From contig JAQQAI010000067.1 in assembly GCA_028532915.1 (NCBI GenBank), positions 1-33,887 on the forward strand: a DNA stretch of 33,887 bases, written 5' to 3'. Origin of the DNA: Sphaerochaetaceae bacterium (GTDB lineage: Bacteria > Spirochaetota > Spirochaetia > Sphaerochaetales > Sphaerochaetaceae). Every line of letters begins with the position of its first letter. Position 1 is the first letter of the stretch. The notes beneath the pieces are model-generated. The model was given only the letters and a program-made list of their open reading frames with translations. It did not search any database and was not told the origin of the DNA. Made by a program: the position numbers and the translations under genes. This document shows positions 1 through 7,525 of this stretch, piece after piece.

Positions 1-999
1 TTCAGCTGGAGTTGGATAATAAATATCCATTCCTTCTTCTACCAGTGTATCGACAGCCATTGCATCTAGGACCTGGCCTACTCCATTGTAAACCATCTGT
101 GCAACATAATCGGCTTCAATAACAGCTGCCCGTAAATATTCAGGAAGAGACATAAACCATTCTTCGTTAATCAAGGTAGCTCCTACACCCATCACATGAT
201 TCGTAACAGTCAGATACTTTTGAACCTCAAAAAAGTTTTGCGCAATTATATTCTGAAAAGTATTCTCTTCGCCGTCAACAACATTCGTCTGAAGGCTCGT
301 ATAAAGTTCTAAAAATGGAATTGGAACAGGAGAACCACCCATAGCCTCAATTAGTTTCATATGAGGAATGATCTCCATTGTTCTGATTCTTAAACCTTCG
401 ACATCAGCAGGAGTTCTGACTTGTCTGACATTGTTAGTAAGATGTCTAGGTCCAAAAGGAATTACATTTAGCAGTCTAATACCGGTTTCTTCGATTAATT
501 CCTCGTTCATCTGAGACATTACAGGATTGTTTACAACATCAAGCACTCTTGTAGCATGCTCTCTAGATGTGAACAAAAATGGCATATCAACAATTTCTAA
601 TTTAGGGAAATAGAGTGAAGCAAGAACTCCAGAACTGATGTTAGTCATCTCTATAGTGCCCCTTGCTACCTGCTCGGTGGATGACCGTTGGTCTCCAATC
701 TGACCTGCGGGATAAAGCTCCACTTTAATTTGGCCTCCTGACAATCGTTCAACTTCTTGTTTAAAAACCACAGCATAAGCACTCGTCGATTGCTTCAGTG
801 GATCGAAAGGGTCGGCCCAACTAAATTTCAGTGTATACTTCATGTCCAGATCACTTCCTTCAGCGGGTTCAGCAACAGTAGACTGTTTCACTTCTTCTTG
901 TGCAGCAGGTTGTTGTTGTTCTTCTTCGCCGTTCGCGTACAATAAACATGAGAACACAACCAGTAAAATGATTGATACGATCACCATCTTTTTCTTCAT
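1..999 (-). CDS. dctP: TRAP transporter solute-binding protein, DctP family (partial, C-terminus beyond window)
   Basis: Periplasmic binding protein of a tripartite ATP-independent periplasmic (TRAP) transporter, which would deliver a carboxylate-type solute to DctQM membrane partners. Reading back from ATG at 999, the frame is open to the window edge (about 333 codons seen). It starts with MKKKMVIV, a hydrophobic signal segment and 'YANGEEEQQQPAA', so cleavage near ANG is likely. DctP hallmarks follow: 'ELYPAGQIGD', 'GTIEMTNIS', 'RQVRTPADVEGLRIRTME' with the ligand-binding Arg region, 'GGSPVPIPFLELYTSLQ' and 'VVDGEEN'. The SD AGGAG is at 1006-1010. The dctQ/dctM partners, if present, lie outside the window to the left. 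The substrate cannot be told. The family call is secure; the 3' end is not seen. Confidence 0.93.
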   Translation of the reverse strand, partial: MKKKMVIVSIILLVVFSCLLYANGEEEQQQPAAQEEVKQSTVAEPAEGSDLDMKYTLKFSWADPFDPLKQSTSAYAVVFKQEVERLSGGQIKVELYPAGQIGDQRSSTEQVARGTIEMTNISSGVLASLYFPKLEIVDMPFLFTSREHATRVLDVVNNPVMSQMNEELIEETGIRLLNVIPFGPRHLTNNVRQVRTPADVEGLRIRTMEIIPHMKLIEAMGGSPVPIPFLELYTSLQTNVVDGEENTFQNIIAQNFFEVQKYLTVTNHVMGVGATLINEEWFMSLPEYLRAAVIEADYVAQMVYNGVGQVLDAMAVDTLVEEGMDIYYPTPAE

Positions 1000-1015
1000 A
1001 CAACTCTCCTTTTCA

Positions 1016-1103
1016 GGCAGACTAATCATCTGCCAAACAATGTATGATTAAAGGCAAATTCTTCTGCCTTCATATCTATTTTCTCCATGAGATGGGTATC
1101 TCA
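1016..1103 (-). promoter_or_regulatory. Leader of dctP with three consecutive hairpins
   Basis: Three short perfect inverted repeats lie in the 105 bases before the dctP start: GGCAGA/TCTGCC (1016-1021 with 1029-1034), AAGGCA/TGCCTT (1051-1056 with 1065-1070) and TGAGAT/ATCTCA (1088-1093 with 1098-1103). They may be operator half-sites or a structured 5' leader. I do not recognise a riboswitch class. The rest of the gap up to 1339 is AT-rich, and I see nothing else defined in it. Confidence 0.4.
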
Positions 1104-1339
1104 TTGTGAAAGATATGAGAAATTGATCATCTACTTGGTTTGCTTTACTATTCTCATTACCGCCTATTAATAACCTTTATAAAACAATATTATTGAATAC
1201 ATTTTTCAGAATAATATCATGCAATATTCATGCTGTCCTATTTACTGATTGTCTGACAACCTGCTTGAACACAATCATCGTAACACGCATCATTTTATTC
1301 GTCAATAAAAACTATTATTTGATTAATTTAACGCGCGCG

Positions 1340-1356
1340 GTAAGATAAAATGCACG
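1340..1356 (+). repeat. IS30-family left terminal inverted repeat (IRL)
   Basis: GTAAGATAAAATGCACG pairs with the right end GTAAAGTAAAATGCACG (read inward). Only positions 5 and 6 differ. Confidence 0.85.
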
Positions 1357-1397
1357 CCGAAAGGGAAAAAGAATAAAGAAGTCCCACGGACCTCAGT

Positions 1398-1403
1398 TAT
1401 AAT
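1398..1403 (+). promoter_or_regulatory. -10 box of the transposase promoter
   Basis: A perfect TATAAT lies at 1398-1403. It overlaps the upstream in-frame ATG at 1402, which therefore cannot be in the mRNA from this promoter. No convincing -35 was found at 17-bp spacing. Confidence 0.55.
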
Positions 1404-1437
1404 GGAATTAGCACAAACCAATCATAACGAGGCAACC

Positions 1438-2562
1438 ATGGGACGAACCAAGCTTACCATAGAGGACCATGCACATCATAGTCATTTTACCTGGGAAGAA
1501 AGGATTCAGATGCAATATTATTATACGGGATGGCATGGGCACCAGAAGATACGCTCTCCACTGCTGTTAGGAAAGATCTTCGGCAAGCATGAATCCACTA
1601 TCAGACGAGAACTTAAAAGAGGTATGGTCACCCACGAATGGGACAATCCGCCGTTTGAACACAAGGTGTACAACGCTGAGTATGCACAGAAGGATGCTGA
1701 ATCCCAATGGAGTGCAAAAGGACCTGAATTGAAGCTGGGAACTGACTGGGCACTTGTCCAAGCTGTCACTCATCTAATCAGGAATGAACACTATTCACCG
1801 TATGCTGTTCTCGCTGAATTTGACAGCACCGGCTGGCCGAGCGATACCCGTATCAGCGAAAAAACTCTGTACAACTATATCCAGGCTGGCTATATGGGAG
1901 ATCTGAGCGAAAAAGATCTCCTGTATGGTGGGAAACGCCGTAAACCGAAGAAAGAACCAAGAAGACATTCCCGTGCGGCTGCAGCTGCAAAAAGCATCTC
2001 AGGACGTCCTCGGGAAGCTTCTGAGAGAACTGAATTCGGTCACTGGGAGATAGATACCGTTGTCGGCGGTGTAGGGACCTCATCTGTGTGTCTCATGACT
2101 ATGACAGAGAGGAAAACTCGCTTTGAAATTACCAGGAAGATAGAAGACCGTACCATGAAATCGGTCACTCACGAACTGGATGTTCTGGAGAGACAGATAG
2201 GAGCGTCTCTGTTCCAGAACATGTTCAAGACGGTCACGGGAGACAATGGAAGTGAATTCTCTGATATTGAAGGAATCGAGCGTTCTGCTCTGTCCTCAAA
2301 ACAGAGACTGACTCTCTATTTCGCTCATCCGTATAGCAGTTTCGAAAGAGGAACGAATGAGAATCACAACGGCATCATCAGAAGGTTTATTCCCAAAGGA
2401 TCAGATATTGGTTCATACACGAAGCAGACAATCAAGTCTACACAAGATTGGATGAATTCCTACCCGAGAAGAATACTGCATGGAATGACACCTTTGAGGG
2501 CTTTAGCTGCAGAACTCCCAAGTGAGTTCTGCATACCTACTATACTGGGAGGTACCCCATGA
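1438..2562 (+). CDS. IS30-family transposase (DDE, rve fold)
   Basis: Catalyses transposition of the flanking element. From the longest start (1402) the protein is 386 aa. I prefer ATG 1438 (374 aa) because GAGG sits 5 nt upstream and the 1402 ATG overlaps the -10 box. An N-terminal helix-turn-helix ('GKIFGKHESTIRRELKRG', about residues 57-74 of the long form) precedes the catalytic core. DDE residues in long-form numbering are D218 in 'HWEIDTVVGG', D281 in 'TVTGDNGSEF' and E320 in 'ERGTNENHNG'. The second D to E spacing is 38 rather than the usual 33, because a few residues are inserted before 'LYFAHPYSSF'. There is no frameshift or premature stop, so it is probably functional. Confidence 0.93.
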   Translation: MGRTKLTIEDHAHHSHFTWEERIQMQYYYTGWHGHQKIRSPLLLGKIFGKHESTIRRELKRGMVTHEWDNPPFEHKVYNAEYAQKDAESQWSAKGPELKLGTDWALVQAVTHLIRNEHYSPYAVLAEFDSTGWPSDTRISEKTLYNYIQAGYMGDLSEKDLLYGGKRRKPKKEPRRHSRAAAAAKSISGRPREASERTEFGHWEIDTVVGGVGTSSVCLMTMTERKTRFEITRKIEDRTMKSVTHELDVLERQIGASLFQNMFKTVTGDNGSEFSDIEGIERSALSSKQRLTLYFAHPYSSFERGTNENHNGIIRRFIPKGSDIGSYTKQTIKSTQDWMNSYPRRILHGMTPLRALAAELPSEFCIPTILGGTP

Positions 2563-2572
2563 AAAAGAAAAA

Positions 2573-2589
2573 CGTGCATTTTACTTTAC
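2573..2589 (-). repeat. IS30-family right terminal inverted repeat (IRR)
   Basis: CGTGCATTTTACTTTAC is the inverted partner of IRL and starts 10 bases after the transposase stop codon. Confidence 0.85.
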
Positions 2590-2678
2590 AAGGAACGTAC
2601 AGTAATAGCTGTCATTTCCTTGAAAGTACACAGAGAATGGATTACCTTTAGGATAAGATCAATACTCAAGGAGGAATT

Positions 2679-3707
2679 ATGTATAAAGCCTGCGATGAAA
2701 GGTATGATACGATGAAATATAAGAGGGTAGGGAGAAGCGGACTTCATCTCCCTATGGTCTCGCTGGGATTGTGGCACAATTTCGGAGATGCAACGAGTGT
2801 CGAAAATGCCAGAGAGATGGTCTATACCGCATTCGACAGCGGAATAACCCATTTCGATCTTGCAAACAACTACGGTCCGCCTCCAGGGTCGGCCGAACTG
2901 AATTTCGGAAATATTCTGGCGACGGATCTCGCTTCATACCGGGATGAACTGATCATCTCCACTAAGGCCGGATACAGAATGTACCCCGGGCCGTACGGAG
3001 AATGGGGAAGCAGGAAATATCTGCTGGCCTCTCTGGATCAGTCTCTCGAGAGGATGGGCCTCGAATACGTCGACATCTTCTATTCACACCGATATGATCC
3101 AGATACTCCGCTCGAAGAGACCATGGGAGCTCTTGCAAGTGCGTATCACAGTGGAAAAGCACTGTATGTAGGTATCTCCTCGTACTCTGCCTCAAAGACA
3201 CGTGAAGCGCATGCAATACTTGAGAGTATGGGTGTTCCCCTTCTGATCCACCAGCCGTCATATTCGATGATCAACCGCTGGGTTGAGGAGGATCTGCTTA
3301 CCACGCTAGGTGAATTGGGTGTCGGGACCATCTGTTTCTCACCGTTGGCTCAAGGGATGCTCAGTGATAAATACCTCAAAGGGATTCCCCAGAATTCCCG
3401 TGCAGCAACAGAAGGAACAGCACTTTCGCAGAAGATGCTCAAAAAGGAGACTCTCGAGAGGATCGAAGGTCTCAACGAGATCGCAAAAGAAAGGGGACAG
3501 AGTCTGGCGCAGATGGCTCTCTCCTGGGTATTGAGAAGAAAGGAGGTAACATCAGTTCTCATCGGAGCAAGTTCTCCGCAGCAGATAAAAGAGAACGTTG
3601 CAGCCCTCGATAATCTCGGATTCTCTGATGATGAGCTCGAAAGGATAGATGCACTTGCTGTCGACAGCGATATCAATCTGTGGGCACCGTCAAGCAGCTA
3701 CAGATAG
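2679..3707 (+). CDS. yghZ: Aldo-keto reductase, YghZ / L-glyceraldehyde-3-phosphate reductase type (AKR14)
   Basis: NADPH-dependent reductase of aldehydes. The closest family is E. coli YghZ, which reduces L-glyceraldehyde 3-phosphate and methylglyoxal. The 342-aa length and whole-length signature match: 'CGRSGL'-like 'VGRSGLHLPMVSLGLWHNFG', 'HFDLANNYGPPPGSAE', 'SGKALYVGISSYS', 'PLLIHQPSYSM', 'SVLIGASSPQQIKENV' and the C-terminal 'NLWAPSS'. The AKR catalytic tetrad is visible as D60, Y65, K96 and H137. The start is ATG 2679 with a strong SD AAGGAGG at 2669-2675. It is transcribed alone and ends in a bidirectional terminator. The IS30 right end lies 90 bp upstream, so its native promoter may have been affected by the insertion. 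Confidence 0.93.
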   Translation: MYKACDERYDTMKYKRVGRSGLHLPMVSLGLWHNFGDATSVENAREMVYTAFDSGITHFDLANNYGPPPGSAELNFGNILATDLASYRDELIISTKAGYRMYPGPYGEWGSRKYLLASLDQSLERMGLEYVDIFYSHRYDPDTPLEETMGALASAYHSGKALYVGISSYSASKTREAHAILESMGVPLLIHQPSYSMINRWVEEDLLTTLGELGVGTICFSPLAQGMLSDKYLKGIPQNSRAATEGTALSQKMLKKETLERIEGLNEIAKERGQSLAQMALSWVLRRKEVTSVLIGASSPQQIKENVAALDNLGFSDDELERIDALAVDSDINLWAPSSSYR

Positions 3708-3732
3708 GAGCAACTGAAGATCTGAAAAAAGA

Positions 3733-3773
3733 AGGACTGAGAGGGCTTGAAAGCCTTACTCAGTCCTCTTTTT
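3733..3773. terminator. Bidirectional rho-independent terminator
   Basis: The stem AGGACTGAG/CTCAGTCCT (3733-3741 with 3759-3767), with further inner pairing, is followed by T5 on the plus strand. It is preceded by A6 (T6 on the minus strand). It serves the convergent aldo-keto reductase and putP genes. Confidence 0.85.
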
Positions 3774-3786
3774 ATGTATCGGCCGA

Positions 3787-5256
3787 TCAGCTGTTCTTAA
3801 TGATCGCCGAGACCTGATCGAACTGTTCTGTGATTTCCCTGTCGTTCTGTTTGACAAAGAGATTCACCAGGTAGATCGTAATGAAGTTGAACACGAAACC
3901 GGGGACGATCTCATACATGTACGATCCGAGTCCGATCTGTTTCCAGATAACGACAGTCAGTGCTCCGACGACCATACCCGACAGAGCTGATTGCCATGTC
4001 GATTTCTTGCTGAATAACGAGATGAGGACGATAGGACCGAACGCTGCACCGAATCCTCCCCATGCATAGGAAACCAGCGAAAGAATAGAACTGTTAGGAT
4101 TCATCGCAAGAAGTGTCGCGACAATCGCAATGAGGATGACACTCAGCCGGCTGACCCACATCACCTCTTTTTCACTCGCATCCTTTTTGATGACTTTCTG
4201 ATAGAAATCTTCAGCCAGAGCAGAAGAAGAGACAAGCAGCTGTGAATCGATCGTTGACATGATCGCCGAAAGAATGGCAGCGAGGAGGATGCCTCCTATC
4301 CAGGGGGAGAATGTATCAGTTATCATATAGATGAACACTTTCTCTGCATCTCCGCCCGGGGCGCTTTGATACATTGCTATACCGACGAGACCTACCAGAA
4401 GAGCTCCTCCCAGGGAAATGAATACCCAGACCGTTGCAATAAGTGTTGTCTTGGGAAGTTCCTTTATGCTCTTGATCGACATGAACCGGGCCAGAATATG
4501 GGGCTGGCCGAAATAACCGAGTCCCCATGCCATAGTTGATATGATGGCAATGAATCCCATGAAGGACGAGTCAGGCATAAGACTGAATGAGATGTCCTTC
4601 ATTGCCGAAGCTATCGATATTGCCTCCATTCCTCCAACATTGAAAAAGGCTACCAGGGGAACGACGATGATCGAGAAGAACATCAGAGCTCCCTGAAACA
4701 AGTCGGTCCAGCATACTGCAAGAAATCCGCCGAGGAACGTATACATGACGATGACCACGGCTCCGATAACGATCGCTGCCTGATAGGAGATGCCGAACAT
4801 CGATTCGAACAGTTTTCCTGCTCCGGCCATTCCGCTTGATGCATAGATCGCGAAGAATATAAGAGTGATGATCGCACTGATGATCCTCAGCAGTCCTGTG
4901 GGGTCTCTGAACCTGTTCTCGAAGAAGGAGGAGAGAGTGAGCGAATTCGTCTGTTCCGTGTAGATACGAAGCCGTGGAGCGACCACAAGCCAGTTGACGA
5001 CAGTACCGATGAACAACCCTATAGCGATCCAGCTCTGGTTGATACCGTATAAGTATACAGCACCGGGCAGGCCCATCAGAAGCCATCCAGACATGTCGCT
5101 GGCCTGAGCGGAAAGCGCTGTGACCCATTTCCCCATCGCCCGGCCGCCGAGAAGGTAATCTTCGACATTTTTCGTTCTACGATAGAAATAGAGTCCGACC
5201 GCCATAAGGAAGATCAGATAAATGATAAAAGTGGTAACTGTTGCAAATGAAGCCAT
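3787..5256 (-). CDS. putP: Sodium/proline symporter (SSS family)
   Basis: Inner-membrane Na+/L-proline cotransporter, 489 aa, close to the usual ~500 aa and 13 TM helices. PutP-specific sequence is extensive: 'LSAQASDMSGWLLMGLPGAV' in TM2, 'FFENRFRDPTGLLRIISAII', 'IYASSGMAGAGKLFES', 'YTFLGGFLAVCWTDLFQG', 'GYFGQPHILARFM' and 'ILSAIMSTIDSQLLVSSSAL', the last carrying the conserved Na+-site serines and threonine of TM8. The start is ATG 5256 with an AAGGA-type SD about 8 nt upstream. It is a single gene, convergent with the aldo-keto reductase and divergent from gpx. Proline is the likely substrate (as nutrient or osmoprotectant), although other SSS substrates cannot be excluded. Confidence 0.93.
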   Translation of the reverse strand: MASFATVTTFIIYLIFLMAVGLYFYRRTKNVEDYLLGGRAMGKWVTALSAQASDMSGWLLMGLPGAVYLYGINQSWIAIGLFIGTVVNWLVVAPRLRIYTEQTNSLTLSSFFENRFRDPTGLLRIISAIITLIFFAIYASSGMAGAGKLFESMFGISYQAAIVIGAVVIVMYTFLGGFLAVCWTDLFQGALMFFSIIVVPLVAFFNVGGMEAISIASAMKDISFSLMPDSSFMGFIAIISTMAWGLGYFGQPHILARFMSIKSIKELPKTTLIATVWVFISLGGALLVGLVGIAMYQSAPGGDAEKVFIYMITDTFSPWIGGILLAAILSAIMSTIDSQLLVSSSALAEDFYQKVIKKDASEKEVMWVSRLSVILIAIVATLLAMNPNSSILSLVSYAWGGFGAAFGPIVLISLFSKKSTWQSALSGMVVGALTVVIWKQIGLGSYMYEIVPGFVFNFITIYLVNLFVKQNDREITEQFDQVSAIIKNS

Positions 5257-5287
5257 AGATACATCCTTTAAAAAAAATATAACTTCG

Positions 5288-5317
5288 ATTGTATTAAACT
5301 ATTGCATAAAAATGCAA
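5288..5317 (-). promoter_or_regulatory. Probable putP promoter containing an inverted repeat
   Basis: On the minus strand TTGCAT (5317-5312), an 18-bp spacer and TACAAT (5293-5288) form a reasonable sigma-70 promoter about 30 bp before the start. The -35 region is part of the inverted repeat ATTGCAT-AAAA-ATGCAAT (5301-5318), a possible operator. Confidence 0.5.
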
Positions 5318-5427
5318 TTAATATTCCGAAAAATTACTGTAAATTGGAGAGATTTCACTCCAAAAGCGGAAATGATGACTGTTGTGCTGACTTTGAATGG
5401 AATAATTATCGAAACAGAGAGAATCTC

Positions 5428-5456
5428 TTGACAAATATTGTGCACAATATTATTGT
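5428..5456 (+). promoter_or_regulatory. gpx-ohrR promoter with an 18-bp palindromic operator in the spacer
   Basis: TTGACA (5428-5433), 17 bp and TATTGT (5451-5456) form the promoter. The spacer plus one base (5434-5451) is the perfect palindrome AATATTGTGCACAATATT. MarR/OhrR-family repressors bind such sites, and blocking the spacer would exclude RNA polymerase. The downstream MarR gene is the obvious candidate autorepressor. Confidence 0.8.
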
Positions 5457-5478
5457 TAAAAATATATAGGAGATGTTT

Positions 5479-5952
5479 ATGGATTTTTATGATTTCAAAA
5501 CCATCGCAGCGACTAAGGAAGAATTCGATTTCGCTCAACTGAAAGGGAAGACCGTTTTGATCGTCAATACTGCAAGCAAGTGCGGGTTTACAGGACAATA
5601 CGCGGGACTCGAGAAATTATATAAGGAATACAAAGACAGGGGTCTCGTTGTTCTGGGCTTTCCGTGTGACCAGTTCGCCCATCAGGAACCGGGAACCGAT
5701 GAGCAGATCTCACAGTTCTGTTCACTGAACTACGGAGTGACTTTTCCGATCATGAGCAAGATCAATGTAAACGGCGATGATGCCCATCCTCTCTATGTTT
5801 GGCTTAAAGAGAGGGCGAATGGATTGTTCGGTTCATCGATCAAATGGAACTTTACGAAATTTCTCATTTCAGGTGATGGAAAGAGAGTGAAACGATTCGG
5901 GCCTAAAGTTGAGCCGTCCAGCCTGAGAAAAGAGATCGGGAAACTGTTATGA
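5479..5952 (+). CDS. gpx: Glutathione peroxidase-family thiol peroxidase
   Basis: Reduces hydrogen peroxide and organic hydroperoxides; bacterial Cys-Gpx proteins of this type usually take electrons from thioredoxin. From ATG 5473 the protein is 159 aa. I choose ATG 5479 because the SD AGGAG (5468-5472) abuts the first ATG but is 6 nt from the second. Numbered from 5473, the catalytic residues are C37 ('TASKCGFT'), Q67 ('FPCDQF', where N is more usual than D) and W125/N126 ('WNFTKF'). C83 in 'FCSLNYGVTFP' is the position of the resolving Cys of 2-Cys, thioredoxin-type Gpx. Its stop overlaps the start of the MarR gene (ATGA), so the two are coupled. There is no signal peptide; cytoplasmic. Confidence 0.95.
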   Translation: MDFYDFKTIAATKEEFDFAQLKGKTVLIVNTASKCGFTGQYAGLEKLYKEYKDRGLVVLGFPCDQFAHQEPGTDEQISQFCSLNYGVTFPIMSKINVNGDDAHPLYVWLKERANGLFGSSIKWNFTKFLISGDGKRVKRFGPKVEPSSLRKEIGKLL

Positions 5953-6416
5953 ATGACCACCCCGAGCTGATGCTCGAAAACCAGATATGTTTTCGAATCT
6001 ACACGCTGCAAAGGAGTGTGATGGCTCTGTATAAACCACTTCTTGACTCTCTCGGAATCACCTATCTTCAGTATATCACATTGCTGGTTCTCTGGGAGAA
6101 AGACGGGCGGACCGTAAGTGAAATATGTAATGCGACGCTGCTGGATGTCGGAACCATTTCTCCGATGCTCAAGAGAATGGAAAGAGATGATCTCATCATC
6201 CGCCAAAGAGAAGACTTTGATGAACGGGTCGTTTCAATATCTCTCACCCTCAAGGGAAGAGATCTTAAAGAAAGAGCAGCCATGATCCCCCGAACCCTCA
6301 TGAAAAGTTTTGCAGAGTCTGAAACTAAACAGGATTTGCTTCCTCCACAAGATCTTGCTTTGCTCCTTGATGGGCTTATCGATACGATTTCAACGTCTAT
6401 AAAGAGAAAAAAGTAA
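5949..6416 (+). CDS. ohrR: MarR-family repressor, OhrR-like organic-peroxide sensor
   Basis: A 155-aa winged-helix regulator beginning inside the gpx stop codon (ATGA overlap, translational coupling). The N-terminus 'ENQICFRIYTLQRS...YKPLLDSLGITYLQYITLLVLWE' matches OhrR. C14 is at the position of the reactive Cys of Bacillus OhrR (C15), and tyrosines lie in 'YKPLL' and 'TYLQY' where OhrR has the residues that stabilise the sulfenate. The recognition region is 'TLLDVGTISPMLKRMERDDLI', and the wing contains 'DFDERVVSISLT'. OhrR normally controls ohr, so here it would control a Gpx instead. The family call is strong; the redox-sensing role is inferred from C14 and context. Confidence 0.85.
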   Translation: MNDHPELMLENQICFRIYTLQRSVMALYKPLLDSLGITYLQYITLLVLWEKDGRTVSEICNATLLDVGTISPMLKRMERDDLIIRQREDFDERVVSISLTLKGRDLKERAAMIPRTLMKSFAESETKQDLLPPQDLALLLDGLIDTISTSIKRKK

Positions 6417-6448
6417 GATGTTTTGTATCTATTATCATTCTCAGATGA

Positions 6449-6454
6449 TATAAT
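6449..6454 (+). promoter_or_regulatory. Probable -10 box for the 6489 gene
   Basis: A perfect TATAAT lies 34 bp before the start codon. It sits in a region with dyad character (TATTATCAT ... ATGATATAATA). The -35 is poor (TTGTAT at 20-bp spacing), which may mean activator dependence. Confidence 0.45.
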
Positions 6455-6488
6455 AGCGTAATTCGTATCGAGTAAGGAGAGATAGATA

Positions 6489-7310
6489 ATGATGCTGTTT
6501 GACAGATTAAAGAAAGATCGACGTGTACTGATCGTCTTCGCGTTAGTTCTGATATGTACGGTTTCCCCGCTGGTGGCTGCCACCAACGCAGGTTCGGTGA
6601 CTCTGATCGGTTCCGATATTCCGGAAGTGAAGGTCGAGGCCGCTTATAATGTGACGATTCCGATGCTTGAAGGTGATTCGATGCTGACTCAGAATAATAA
6701 TCTGAAGATCAAATCGCTGATCGGAGTTTCCCCTGTAGCGGCCACTGTCACCGTTGATGCCGTATTGACTCCGATCGCCGTCATGGAATTGAGCCTCGGC
6801 GGGTCTATCGGTACCGGGTGGGATTTCGCTCCGATGGGACTGGAAGGTCTGATTCTCAACGGAACTAGCGATTCGTTGGGAGGTGCCTATATGAAAGGAA
6901 AAGCCGGTGCAGCTCTGCAGTTCGACACCGGAGCAATCTGGGATGGCGAATGGTCCAGTGTCCAGATGAGAGCCTATCAGGAATTGAACTTTCAGGCCTA
7001 CACCGAAGCTTCCTCCACAGATGTCTGGGAGTATGAATTGGCAGGAGATATGGTGAACGGTTACAATTACAAAGGCGAGTATGTGGTAGGATATGCTATG
7101 CCGTTGCCTGTGAATTTCGTAGCTCTCATGCTCGAGCACTATGTAGACAATATCTTCTCCACGAGTACTCCGGATGCACGTTTTGTTCTCGGATTGATCG
7201 CCAATGTTGACCTTCCTGCCGACCTGAGTCTTACGATTATTCCTCAGATCGATATTCAGGATGAGGTTTCGTATAAACGAGTCGTCGGAATGTTGAAATA
7301 CTCTTTCTAG
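6489..7310 (+). CDS. Exported protein, predicted outer-membrane beta-barrel
   Basis: I do not recognise a named family. The 273-aa product starts with a basic N-terminus and hydrophobic core (about residues 14-31) ending 'PLVAA', a plausible signal peptide. The rest is rich in Gly, aromatic and alternating hydrophobic residues without alpha-helical TM segments ('ATVTVDAVLTPIAVMELSLG', 'LSLTIIPQIDIQD'). It ends in 'GMLKYSF', with the terminal Phe that the BAM machinery recognises. The start is ATG 6489 (or 6492) with AGGAG at 6475-6479. It is a single gene followed by a strong terminator. An outer-membrane location is inferred; function unknown. Confidence 0.75.
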   Translation: MMLFDRLKKDRRVLIVFALVLICTVSPLVAATNAGSVTLIGSDIPEVKVEAAYNVTIPMLEGDSMLTQNNNLKIKSLIGVSPVAATVTVDAVLTPIAVMELSLGGSIGTGWDFAPMGLEGLILNGTSDSLGGAYMKGKAGAALQFDTGAIWDGEWSSVQMRAYQELNFQAYTEASSTDVWEYELAGDMVNGYNYKGEYVVGYAMPLPVNFVALMLEHYVDNIFSTSTPDARFVLGLIANVDLPADLSLTIIPQIDIQDEVSYKRVVGMLKYSF

Positions 7311-7335
7311 AATACAGATAGAGTAACAGATTAAG

Positions 7336-7374
7336 CGGTGGTAGTTTCTATATGCTATCACCGTAATTTTTTTT
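7336..7374 (+). terminator. Rho-independent terminator
   Basis: CGGTGGTAG (7336-7344) pairs with CTATCACCG (7355-7363), with one G-T wobble, followed by TAA and T8. It terminates the beta-barrel gene. Confidence 0.85.
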
Positions 7375-7466
7375 AGTTTTTTATCAATTATAGAATGTTG
7401 TCAGCCTTTATATCCAAGAATGTTATTACATTTTATCGATTTGCTTCTGATACTTCATTATATGAG

Positions 7467-7495
7467 TTGACTATTCAGTCTACAAATTCAATAAT
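7467..7495 (+). promoter_or_regulatory. Promoter of the diguanylate cyclase gene
   Basis: TTGACT (7467-7472), a 17-bp spacer and AATAAT (7490-7495) lie about 30 bp upstream of the start codon. Confidence 0.6.
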
Positions 7496-7525
7496 TGTGC
7501 CTTAGTTGGTGGAGGTACATTGCAC

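Larger units (their letters stand above)
1340..2589 (+). mobile_element. IS30-family insertion sequence, apparently complete
   Basis: A 1250-bp element bounded by terminal inverted repeats (1340-1356 and 2573-2589, 15 of 17 bases matching) and carrying one full-length transposase in the expected orientation. Length, single ORF and DDE motif fit the IS30 family. No clear 2-3 bp target duplication is seen: the left flank ends GCG and the right flank begins AAG. The insertion may therefore be old, or one flank may have been rearranged. It lies between the divergently oriented dctP and aldo-keto reductase genes. Confidence 0.85.

Noticed and set aside
1402-1437. Upstream ATG for the transposase
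   Set aside because: It overlaps a perfect TATAAT and lacks an SD; ATG 1438 has GAGG at proper spacing.
1331-2592. Target-site duplication for the IS30 element
   Set aside because: Bases outside the inverted repeats (GCG left, AAG right) do not match at 2 or 3 bp.
6543-7361. 272-codon minus-strand frame opposite the 6489 gene
   Set aside because: The plus strand has the SD, signal peptide, C-terminal Phe and terminator. The minus frame is rich in His/Arg and has none of these.
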